In this document: positions 34,715 to 46,316 of the stretch, piece after piece
Position numbering within the stretch: position 1 is the stretch's first letter
How the letters are laid out: the number at the start of each line of letters is the position of its first letter
Assembly (NCBI RefSeq): GCF_021155765.1
Contig: NC_060117.1
Location: 6,538,001 to 6,602,000 of the forward strand
Length of the DNA stretch: 64,000 bases
Direction: 5' to 3'
DNA from: Diprion similis
Lineage: Eukaryota > Arthropoda > Insecta > Hymenoptera > Diprionidae
The notes under the pieces: model-generated
Database searches by the model: none
Told to the model about the DNA's origin: nothing
The model's input: only the letters and a program-made list of their open reading frames with translations
Made by a program: the position numbers and the translations under genes

Positions 34715-37700
34715 AGGTGTGACTTTTTCCCAATTCAATAAATAACATATAACATAATATTTTAAAAGAACATGCTTATTCTGACTATCATAGTTATGAA
34801 AAATATTGTGAAGTAATTGGAATTAGTCTACTTTTTCCCATGTTATTTAAATAGAAAGTTGTCTCATGGTAAAGAGACACTTACAAACTTGAATTAAAAA
34901 AAACAATAATATACTTCAAGAGCATTTTCAGTTTAGCAAACACTAACTTAGTAACGTTAAGACCTTGATCTAGCAGAAATATGAAATAAAATATTACCCT
35001 CATATGAAACAGTCTAACGTATCCGTGCACAGAGATAGATGACGGAAGGTCAAAGGGATCCATATGGCCTGCAGACTGTCCTCGTAGCTAGTCTCATCCA
35101 CGCGTATAGTGACCATCCCTGTTTTCTGTGCTCCTGGGGCGACTATAAATCCGGATACTCCTGCTCTGACCAACCCCTGGGACTTGGACGTGGTTGGGTC
35201 TTCCTCGGCATTTGGGGTTCACATCGATTACCTGCAGCTCCTGTACGCCATGCGCCAGGAGGTGAAGTCTCCGCTATCCTGACGATCCACTGTCCGTCGT
35301 CCATCGGTCTTTTGGGAAAGCTGCTGCCTCGTTCTTGTCGCGCACTTTATCCTTGTAGAAAGCTGGACTTGAAGATTACTGCAGTCTTGCTGCTTTTCGA
35401 CTTTCCCACTTATTTTATACTTGACCTTTGCTATCTCCGACTACGATTCGGTTCATGTGAGGTCAGGTGAAAATTTTATGGATAAATATAAACTTCATTT
35501 CTTCAGAGGTGCAAATTTCAAACTTCGCCATTTTCCAAGGTTCTGTGAGTAATACAACAAAAGTTAGGAAAAGAGATATAACCGTTTATAAAACTTTCAG
35601 CAGTTTTATATTTGTGCCAATGATGGTGAAGACTAACGGAAAACATTCCTAGCATCTAGTAGAATTAAATTTAAGCAAATTCGAATAACACAAGCTAAGA
35701 TATCTAATAATTTGAGAAAATTTTGTGGGGTTAAAACGTTAAAAAACATTTCACTCTGCTGTTTTTGAATCGATTATAGTGTGTTTAGGCTCATTTTGCT
35801 TGCTGACCAGATCCCCTCAAACTGTTTGAAATGTATTTAAAAATTCTTACATTATAGTAGAATAATAATTCGTAAATGTAATTGTTGACGAACGTCTATT
35901 GAACTAGATTACAAATTTTTTCAGACGATCCTTGGAAATCTCTGTAGTGAACAAAACAAGCCCCAACGCCTTAGAATCGGATAAAAAATACCAATACTTC
36001 AACCATTTTGAAGATTCTAATATTAGAATCTTATTTCAATTTCTTTGTATCTTAGCTTGTGTTATTCAAATTTGCGCAGAGTCATTTCCATTGTACAATG
36101 GTAACGTTTTTTGATTCGTATTCACTACCACTGGTAAAAATACCATTGCTAGAAACATTTTTAACGGGTTCTTCTCTTCTTCTGACTTTTTAACTGTGAA
36201 AAGATACTCGTAAACTAGTCAGGAAGTTAGTTTCACCAGATTTCCACAGGTTTCACCAAAGTTGTGCAAATCGGCATTGCAAAGCTGTTTCATTGTCGTG
36301 AGGTTCCATTTGTAGCGTTAATCTCTGGGGGAGCAGAGGACAGTCTGGTTCAATGACGGGTCGAAAGGGGATGTAATCAAGTAATCGTGTGCGTATTCCT
36401 CGTGACGTACACGGAGTGGGTACCGTGACTATGAACTGTCGTTTGCCTTTGATCGGGAAACCGCAAAACCCATCAGAGAACCAGAGCACCTCCGTTGGGA
36501 ATTCGTGTAGACTCGTGATTTATACACAATTTTGTTGAATGTGAAACTGAATCAACGGTCAACGATTGCCGCAGTCGAGTTATTATACGCAAACAAGTAT
36601 TTTACCTATAATGATTGCGATATTATCAAAAGGGTGGTCAAGAAGTTCAATTCAATCATGAAATAATCATACGGTCAGGGTACTTTAAAGTACAAAAAAC
36701 TCTTTAAGACTTGAAGCTTGCACGAAATGACAATACAGACTAAATGGTAATCAACCATAGTACAAAGTAACTGGTATAAATTGGTAAAACTATGATCATT
36801 GACCTGCATTTGTAATTAAAATACAGGGTGTCTACCACTGGAGGTAGAAATATCGTTAAGCAGACCTACCGAGTTGTCGGTAATTAGCAAAGTTTTATAT
36901 AGATCACTTGAAAGGACTTTGAACACAATATCGATCGAGTTACCCACCGATAAGTCGGTAGTTCTGTCTTACCGATATTTGTGCCCTTCAGATCTAGGCA
37001 ACCCGACATACTGCGGCGTTTACTCGGAAACACCGACGTACGTACGTACAAGAGATGCAGTCGAATTAGCAGAATAAAATATTCAGATTTTTTTGATGTA
37101 GTAGAAAAATAGTTTGAGAAATACACGGCACGTCGCCGGTGCTTCGGCTCTCACATCTGCATTATTCATGATTTTCCCTGCTTTTTTCCCAACCCTCCGC
37201 CACGACCAGCACCGCCCCTTTTTTCCAACGAGCATTGCAGGGTTTTTTTCGTTATACCAATCGTTACCGTTAGTGCGTTTTTTAACGCTTTGATGCTCGG
37301 TGCCCGATGAATATGAGAAAGATAAATAAAACTGCGGTACGTTTGAATCTATCGGCCCAATTATTTGGTCGTATCGCTCGAGATTCGTGTCAAGTGTAAA
37401 ATTGGCGTTTTGCCACTGAAAAGCTTCGGCGTATGAACATTCATTCACGCGTAGAAATGAAGAGCCCTACGCATACCGGTGCAAGTTGAAAAAAAGTTGT
37501 TGAAATTGACACAGACTCGTTGGGGCAATTAAATATCGCACGAAAAATCCAGTTCAATTAACAGGGTCGATTCCCTTAATCTCGCTACTCAATTTTTAAT
37601 TCTAGACTCATGTATGTACTTTCCAATTAATTTTGCACTTATAATCTGCAGCTTTAAACCGCGATGAATACTTACAGCTCTAGATCTGATGTCAAGCCAA

Positions 37701-39899
37701 TTTTAAACTGGCAGGGTTTCGCTTTGATATAACTCGAAATTGGATCAGTATTTTGAACAACACGAGATAGATAGAATTGCTTTTGAGGTACTTCAGAGGA
37801 CGCAGTAGAAACATCGCTGAATGGTCAGTGCGCGAATAATAGCTGCTTTTAGCTGGGTATCCGCGCGCTATCTGCAATTTCGCATTGCTTTGGACGGTTG
37901 TTTATTATACTGGCATTGCATCACTGAGCAATAATTTTGATCGTTAGTTTTGCTTTGAAACCGACATTTCTATATATTGTGAGTGTAGCTCAATTAACGA
38001 CTCGAAGCCTTTATGCTGCGCTCCTGTCTTTCGCGTTTACAGGTTCGTACGATTTTGTTAAACTTTTTCATTCGGCCGTTATCCTATTTTCGAAATATAA
38101 GAAGGCGACATATAAAATGGTGAACCCAATGGAGAGAGCAAGAAAAACTTTAATAAACCAAAATTAAATAATTGAACAAAATTTGTGTCGAACAAAGTGA
38201 ATGGCAAATATTATAAAACTAATAATTAGTTCACCATATTTATTAATTTTAAATTAGTATAATTTTTGCATTTCAGGATGCCTCGTACTAATGCAATAAA
38301 TAAATACGAACCCAAACTTTACAAGCAAATGACGATTAGAATAGTAGCTATAAAAGCATCCTGTGCCGATGAATAAATCAATTGCAGTTGTATCATATTT
38401 TGGACACAAAAACCTTTCTCGTCGTAAGTATTTCGGGTGATGGATGATTCTCTTGAGTATAAACTCAACTCGTGTTAAGAAAAAAAAAAATTTCCAGGTA
38501 TTTAAATCGGCTTGCGCATTGCTGCATTTACTAACAAGATATTCAGTAACAAACAATGGCGACAACTCAAATATATCTGCAGTCGTGATACACGTCGGGG
38601 GATATTTGCAGAACCTGTATGTAAATATATAAGTAAATACACTACCTGTTTGAACAAGTATCACCCACGTATACGGCATATGTTGTTCCACTTGATATAA
38701 CATATGCTTAACCCGTGTACATTCTCAGTCAGTAGACACAGGATTTTGTTTATACATCGCCGATGTAATAAAAGGTAAACACTGTGTCAGAAATCTGGTG
38801 TCAAAAGCAACACGATTTCACTAGCACTCTACGCAGTCGATAAAAATTTCGCACCGCAAACCTCAGTCGGTAACTAATCAAGATAAGAACGATAACTGAC
38901 ATCATTTGAAATCGATCCATCTGATTCGACAATTTTTGATTTGTAGATCCGAAATAAAGATTGGGTTCTGCATTTTAGCACAGCACAGAAATGCACAAAA
39001 CATGATTTTAAGAAGACTTAAAACCGTCTGACATGGCGCCAATATTTAAAGATGATTAGAACTCGAGCTCCGGATGAAACGCTAATATATCAAATGCAGC
39101 CAAATCGTCAGGTTTGTTAATACATTTCTTCGGAATAACACATAAACAATTGTAAACTGTGAGCACAGGTGCAGTTTAGTAACACCACTAATTGTCTTTG
39201 ACAAATATCAATGCAGATTGAATAATGTCAGTTCATTTTATATTGTATGAAAATAGTGATTTTTACATTTTTTCGCAACTGGTGATACTGTAATAAACTG
39301 GAAGTACGACGTGAGTTCTGATAACACATTAGGCGAAGAGAAGGTCCTGCATTGAATAAATTCCAAAATTTGCCGGTGGATAATTGAGATTACCGGAAAT
39401 TCCAACGTGCGATGACATATTACAATTTCCTTTGGGATTAAGGACTGGTTGACGCGAATAACGGGGATGACATTAAACAGGTCCAAGTCCCAGAGGAGCC
39501 GTGGATTTATTATGACTTAACACACGCTGTGCCTGGTATTAACTCACACACTTTCATGCATGCGAAATACTCATTCCAGCCTGCGGGCGAATCAGTACGA
39601 ATTTGTACAAACTTCAACATAACGTACGAACATCCGTCTCCTGCTCTCGCACCATCAACGTTTCAGCACATTGTAAATATGCGATTAGGTATAATTTGCG
39701 ATCGTAGATATTACGTACTTTCTACAGGGACAGAGCAGTACAAAAAGTTTCAGTTCAAACACGGATTTATACTAATCCAAGTATTGGATCGATTTAAACC
39801 TTTGAAGCATATATTTTCCTTTGCGGTCAAATTCCCTGAAATTGGGTATATCAGGGTTCTCGAGGTCGCTGATTTCCAAAATTGGGTCAGGTCTGAGAA
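34715..39899. other. Intergenic with degraded, GC-richer coding-like patches
   Basis: Two patches stand out by base composition: about 35040-35390 and 36250-36510. In the first, a minus-strand frame of about 70 codons and a plus-strand frame both look protein-like but are broken by stops. In the second, the minus strand has an 80-90 codon frame. They may be remnants of retroelements or captured gene pieces; I recognise no family. The remainder shows nothing definite. Confidence 0.3.
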
Positions 39900-40265
39900 A
39901 TTTTCAATTATGATCAATTTTTATTTTTTCAGACCGTCATATTGGATTCGCCATCTTGTATTGTGAAATTATGACGTTGGATTCGTTTACAGCGACACCT
40001 AAAACCCCCATATAGCAAATTTCAAGCGAATTGGATCAATTTTCATCTTTTTAGTCCGTCATATTGGATCCGCCATCTTGTATTTTAAAATGTTGACGTC
40101 GGATTTGTTTTCAGCGATAACGAAATCCCCCGGATAACAAGTTTTGAACGAATTGGATCGATTTTAATATTTCGAGTCAATCATGTTGGATTTCCTATCT
40201 TGTATTTTGAAATTTTGTCGTTACATTCGTTTTTAACGACCCCAAAAACCCAGGATAACCGAGTT
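39900..40265 (+). repeat. Tandem repeat, about 121-122 bp period, three units
   Basis: CCGTCATATTGGATTCGCCATCTTGTATT-type units start near 39934, 40056 and 40177. Each unit continues through TTTTGACGTCGGATT and CAGCGA-CC-AAA-CCCC to GAATTGGATCAATTTT. The third copy is the most eroded. Units of this kind are common inside insect repeat families. Confidence 0.85.
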
Positions 40266-41240
40266 TCACTTTTCTAGTCCCGATAACCTTCCCACAATTC
40301 CGTTTATTCTATTTTCAACACATTACCATAACAACTTACTGTTAGCGAAAAGAAGTTGCTGGCTGCTGTTTTCAAAGTCTAATCCATAATCTCAATGAAA
40401 ACTTTATGGGTAAATCCGTGACAAAATAAGCTGGGTTCAGTACGTTCTGGGGTTTCACTGGTTGCCGGACCGAAACACACCGACCCACGAACACGCCAAA
40501 AGGTAATGTACGAGCCTTCTCAGCATATAGAGAGGGTGGTAAAACAAGAGTTTACAGTGGACCGTAAAAGTTGCCACGAGGGTACCAATCTCAAAGTGCA
40601 CACACACCCACTAAAATTTCATATGTATGGGTTATGGATACGAACCTTCTCCTGACGTTATCTCACCAAACTATGCTGAATTATGAACAGTTAATAGAAC
40701 GTGTTCATTTGCAGCACTCTGGAAGATGGCGAACACAGTGTATAACAATTTGAAATGACTGCCGTTTGGTTGATAAGTGGCAGCACTCGGATACTGTGCA
40801 CGATGAATGAGGACCGCGCTCGTTTTGAATACATATGTAGTAAATAATGGTCAGATGTTCATTTTGAAGCATCCACTTGGGAACATCCCGTTCCAGAATT
40901 AACACGGGGTCATTTTGAACCGAAATTTTTTTTTGTACTAGCGCTGAGTGGTAAAGTCAACTTCGAGCACGTTTCCAGACGTACATTTTTCTTTTTTTGG
41001 AAATAGAACTGCACAGGCTCAAAGGTGGTTCAATTTACTACAAAAAGTATCTAAACTTTTTTTTCGAAAAGTGCATAGTTGCTGAGGTACAATGGAAAAT
41101 GAAATTATAAATCCTCTCTCCGTTGCTGGAATATTCAAAGCTCAATATTTTCCGGGGTCAGATTGACCCCGTATTCAGTTGACGGGTCGTGGCGGAGGTG
41201 TGTAAACGAAGGGTTGAAAATTCTACGGTGACTTGACCCT

Positions 41241-41853
41241 AAGGGGTTCAGAAAAGAGTCTTTTTTTTTAAGAAAGAGCGGAGGTGAAAAAAAATTTCAT
41301 TACTGCCTCAATGACGTTGAAATTTCGAAAAAAGTCTATCTTCGGAAATCTCAAAATTAAGATATCCTTGAACCCTTCAGTGGCTATGCTTTGTATGACG
41401 AAACTAATGTTTTTGTGAAACCTGATATGCGTGCGATTTTTTTAGTCCCGAAAAATTTAGGTTGAAATTCAAAAAAAACAAGAACTCACGCTAAACCGGA
41501 GGAATGTGAGCCAATATTAAATACTGCCTCATCAAATTACTATTTCTTTTTTCAAGACTTTGGGAAAATCCTTATAACGTGATGTTTATTTGGTTTTTAA
41601 AATATTATTACCGAAAAATTTCAGGTTTGACAAAACCTTTCTTTCGTCCCATAAAACATAGCCACCGCAGGATTCAACGATATCTAATTTTGAAATTCCC
41701 GAAAATAGCCTTTTCACAAAATTTTAAGTTCGTTAAGGCAGTGTTAAAAATTTCTTCCAGCCTAGCTCTTTGGTGTGAACTATAGCTTAGAAAAAACTAT
41801 AAGAATCTCGGAAAAGAGCTAAGTCTAAGAAAAAGCCTCTTTTCTGAACCGCC
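41241..41853. mobile_element. Long foldback element with ~200-bp imperfect inverted arms
   Basis: The left arm from AAGGGGTTCAGAAAAGAG through GTGGCTATGCTTTGTATGAC to AAACCTGATAT is found inverted on the right, ending CTTTTCTGAACCGCCCAACTT. Identity of the arms is about 75 percent by eye, including TGAAACTTCG/TTCAAAATTA blocks in the same order. Total length is ~610 bp with a ~150-bp centre. It has no convincing protein and is probably a non-autonomous DNA transposon. Confidence 0.75.
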
Positions 41854-42115
41854 CAACTTATCACACATGTGTGCATCCATCTACGGTTGGTACTTTGCAG
41901 CCAGAGTCACGTGCCTCGGTGTCGACGTGCTCTTGAAACCGGGCACACACACTTTGCCGGTTTCCATTGTATTTCTACGGCACGAGGTACGGTGGTAGTT
42001 AGTGAACTTTACTTCAGTTTAACTTTGTACAAGTCTATCAAGATATAGGCAATCGCCTTACGCCATCCTTTGGGTTTATCTCATATAAGTCCTCTTTAGG
42101 TTGAAACTTGAGATA

Positions 42116-42658
42116 TTACATACGTGACCGGTACATTATACGTATATGGTTAAGGATATAATACGAACTACAGTTCCACTTGCAGGATTGCTTTTCCAAC
42201 CACAATCCAACGAGTGTTCCGAAAGCTTTCGAGTATTCACTGCAGCATGACGTACATTTGAGCCGTATGTTAACCGTCCAGATAAACCATTGCGTGTTTC
42301 CCTGGATCATCCGGGATTCATCCCGAGGTTGTTCTGCTTTATCATCCCACGTCATATACGGCGTAACAATTTGCCACAGAACTGGCTTAGGTGCGGACTG
42401 ACCAGAGCTGTCCGACGTACCGGATTTTATCACCTGCACCGTCGTACGCTCTATAAATTTACGCGCCACAGGCTTCGAGTAATGGTTCTTCCCGCGCACT
42501 CACCCATCCTACGTAAGATCCCTTGGGCAGGTGAAATCGAGCGGTCCTGGAGTCTCTGGAGACACGTCTGCCCGAGCAGCCAGGTGAGGTCGTCAATCTG
42601 GAATCAATTTGCAGTCTACCGACACGCCTATTGGGGTCGTCACTTTGCGATACGTCAT
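42116..42658 (-). CDS. Possible 3' exons of an unrecognised gene
   Basis: On the minus strand, a TTTTTTCCACCAG acceptor opens an exon 42658-42504 with a single open frame that ends TACGTAGGATGG at a GTGAGT donor. A 70-nt intron ending GGTGCAG then leads in phase to 42433-42116, open for 105 codons to TAA. The composition is richer in GC than the surroundings. The predicted segment is arginine/serine-rich first, then contains QIVTPYMTWDDK and a CTSCC motif. I know no match, and no upstream exon or promoter was found. A plus-strand frame across the same bases is a weaker alternative. Confidence 0.3.
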
Positions 42659-42793
42659 CTGGTGGAAAAAAATCAAACTAAAGCAGCCAGGCTCACAGCT
42701 GACCGTTGAACGTATTTTTTTTTTGCATGTGGATGGTAGAATAAGTATATTATTGATTATGTTTCATTAATTTTTGTGATACGAGTAATTTGA

Positions 42794-42883
42794 AGCCCCA
42801 AGAATTGTGAGTTGGCTCCATTAAAAGTAAAAACTTAGGTTATGTGGTGATAAAATGGCGCTCACAAATAGGCACTGATGTCA
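42794..42883 (+). repeat. Dispersed repeat, copy 1
   Basis: The segment GCCCCAAGAAT...TTAGGTTATGTGGTGATAAAATGGCGC...CTGATGTCAT matches, in reverse orientation, the segment at 55191-55280. About 80 percent identity by eye over ~90 bp. Confidence 0.75.
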
Positions 42884-45142
42884 TAAGAACATTTGTCGAT
42901 AACGTCTGCTACCTAATTTTCCGGTTAAGCTGCTTGGTAAAAGTTGATTAATTTTTTTAGGGTTATTCACACTCATCATGATATCGAGAAATGATGTATG
43001 CAACTGATGGAGATATGGTTATGTGACCCAATTTTTCATCAGAGATCAAAAATGTCGGGACTGTGATCCTCTGGAAAGTATAAAATGCAATTGACGAAAG
43101 GTGCTTTTCGAGATGGATTCGCAATTTTAAGCTGCGAAGCATTTGATATCTCAGCTGCTAACAAATGCAATTATATGAAAGTAAAAAAACAAATTTTGAG
43201 GATGCGGAAGATGCAGGGGGGAGATTGAATTTTCCTGGCAGTAAGGTGAAAATGAATATGAAATGAGGTTCAGATTGACGGTGAGAATGTTGACGACTTT
43301 TCGTTCGTCGAGGCTTTTATGGATAAAACAGGAGTAAATTTGGCGTTTATACTTTTTTCGTCTTTCACGCGTTCTCACTAATTGATTTCATTCCATTGTT
43401 GCGCGGCTAACAGCAGCAATTATCCCAGAGCTTTCAATATTCCGATATTAGTCGAGCATCTATTTGCATTTATTGTATCGTCAATTCGTTCTCAGTTTGT
43501 TTCTTTTTTAAAGGTAAAATATGCTAATGTCATGCCGTGATCAAAAAACTCAGGATTAACATGATGAATACGTAAATCTCACATTAGAATTCTATGCTGT
43601 GAATCACATTTTTAAGGTACGATTACAAGCATACCAGTCACATAAAGATCTGTACAAAGTGATTACTAAAAAATCAATGTCTTTTCACTGATCTTCAGAA
43701 ATTGGCGAACTTTCGAATGAGAACTATGCATACAGTGGATTCCTAATGACGTAGATTTGAAGAGTACTATTTACCTAGTGAAATTCGTCGCAATTCTGTT
43801 AGTTAATATTTTTCATCACAATATGCTGAAAACTAAAACTTTTACGAGAAGAATCACGATTCTGTAAAATAAATTTACAAAATTATCTTTTATACACGTT
43901 CGTTGATTTATTTTCTGGCAATCTCTGTAAATCCCTTCTGAGGATAACTCAATCGCCTGATTTTACCTCTAAACGCTAATCAATAAGACATTCAGGTCAT
44001 GCAGCAATCCTACTTTTATCGACCGATCAAACCTTACTCATTGAGCATCTTTTATTTACGAAATTATTGTAATTTCTGCTTTTTGTTTAGCATCCTCAAT
44101 AATGCATGAAAACAATCTCACTATGGTTTATTTTACTCCTCATTCTTTCCGGCATTGCGGAAAGTATATAAACTTATTTGCACTTTTTGAATTCCGCAAC
44201 GAAAGAGCGATGCGCCGTCGAAATTGGAACCCCTTTCGTTGACTTTTTTATTTAATACAGGAATAAAAGGAGAAGTTGCTCGGTCGGTAAAGGTAGGACT
44301 GTTACATGACCTTAAGGGTTGTCCTTAAATGTAAATTATCAATCGCATACTTAACGGAAATAAGGCACCAAATACGAATACAACCAGCTTCGCTATCGTT
44401 TGTATAAATAATCACTTCAGTATAGAATAACTCGAAAATTATAAAAATTGGCCTCAAAATCTAATTCGTATGCTGCTTCAATCGATAAATATAATTTTTT
44501 ATAATACGACAAAGAGCGTGTTTTAAAGGACTTAAAGATTATTGTTGAATAGGTCTAAAATAAAATTTCTTTATCGTAAAACTGCAAGCCTTCGTATCTG
44601 AGAAATACTAGACACAGAAGAATATTAACCTGCAGGATCTAGTTGTGATAGTACAATGAAACCTGAACGTATGTCGGCAGGGATCCTAAGAAAAGTTTTT
44701 TTAATAGTTACCGGGGCAGCTATTATACTTTCGTTACGTATAATTCTTCCAAGAAGCAAACAGAGCGTGCCTAATTGAACTCTTAAAAGCAGCTTGAAAT
44801 AATTTGGTTAACCGCACAAGGAAGAGCTGATGAATTTACCTAGACGTCTGGAGAAGCTTTAAAACGACGGGCGCTTGCAGCAGTTTTTATTCTTTTTATC
44901 TTACTCCTGCTCCTCGTCATGATTTCTTATACTTTTATTGCATCAGGATAACCAGGCGCTTTCGTTAGCAAAGGCGAAGCCTTTGTTCAATGGCAAATTA
45001 AGAGCGGTAGAAAGATAGAAACTTTTCTATAGGTACTTATGCTCCATTCATCAGCTGTTCTTGTGCTAACTGAATATTGGATTATAACTGTGGAGAACGT
45101 TTAACCTAGCGATGATTGAACGCAATGCTTGGCGTAGTGTAG
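42884..45142. other. Intergenic, no gene recognised
   Basis: AT-rich with no exon-like structure recognised. Confidence 0.45.
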
Positions 45143-45514
45143 AATAGCTATTTATGTGGCATTACCGTAAACCGCCTGTTTTTTGTCTAGGATAAAGATT
45201 TCAGGACGAGCTGAAGGCGAGCCGGAAGCGAGTACTGAAATTATCCGAGCCAAAAAACGGTTTACGGGCATGCCATGTACAATATTTTTTACGGTATGGG
45301 CATTGAAAAGCAAAACGAAGAGTGAGGTTATGTCGCGATCTGTTCGACGAAACTACTTTATTCGGCAGTTTGGGATGCGCACTTCGAACTGCTCATCAAA
45401 ACTGCGGAATAAAGACTTTATTACGCAACTTTGTTCGCTGCCGTATAAAGCGTCACTTTACGGAACGAAAACTGCCACAAAAAGTGGACTTTTCAATGCC
45501 CGTGCCGTAAAAAC
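45143..45514. mobile_element. Composite foldback element, copy 1
   Basis: About 372 bp. The first ~120 bp is a hairpin: CGTAAACCGCCTGTTTT pairs with AAAAAACGGTTTACGGG. The remaining ~230 bp is bounded by TTTTTACGGTATGGGCATTG and its inverse CAATGCCCGTGCCGTAAAAA, and contains a third inverted pair (CTTTATTCGGCAGTTT with AAACTGCGGAATAAAG). A second copy with the same ends lies at 55778-56161. Short open frames inside are by-products of the structure. Confidence 0.85.
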
Positions 45515-46273
45515 GATATTTATCAAGCACATATTTTGTTATTAACCGGTTCACTGGATTTGTATCATATATGATAAAAAAAAAGTTGTGCCAATTCTGC
45601 TTATGTATCATACATGATGAAATCGAATAACTTTCTTGTTTTTCAACCAATTTGAATGAAACTTGGTGTACAATGATTTTTGGGGTCATTGAATATAAAT
45701 CTGGGAATAGAATTTCAAAATTCAATATGGCAGATCCAAAATAGCCGATTCAAAATAGTTGCAATTGTTCATATGTTACAGAGATTTAAAAACAAAACTT
45801 CATACAGGGGTTTTTGCCGTCACTGATTATGGATCTGAAGTCAGAATTTTAAAATCAACTTCTAATAACATTTTTTAACTTTTACGAATGATAGTTGAAA
45901 AAATAATTATTGCGATAAAATTAAAAGCACGGAAAAACCATTAGTATGAAAAATTTGAATATGGTAGGAGAGAAATTGAAATTTAGAAGGTATTTAATAA
46001 ATTGAAAAATTCACCCCTTGTCCCCAATTTTACGGGTTGAGAGTTGTAGACAAAATTCGAGTATCTGCTGCAACTGCTCCCAACTCAAAAATTCAAAAAC
46101 ATTTTCTGATGAATTGGAAAAATTGAAAGAATAACCCTCAACCCCTATAAATATGGTTGGGAGTTGGCAAATCGTATCAATAACCCCCAAAATCGATTCA
46201 GCGACTCAAGACATCCCTATATTCCAAATATTATGGGATTCGCTTCATTTTTTAGTTTATCAAAAATCGATAC

Positions 46274-46316
<43 letters not shown>

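Noticed and set aside
38254..38703. Minus-strand 149-codon frame
   Set aside because: Low-complexity aromatic-rich translation of AT-rich DNA, with no splice context or domain.
39529..39966. Plus-strand 145-codon frame
   Set aside because: It runs into the 121-bp tandem repeat and has no recognisable domain.
45183..45545. Plus-strand frames of 120 and 62 codons in the composite element, with twins at 55950-56174
   Set aside because: They follow the inverted-repeat structure, shift between copies and show no protein family.
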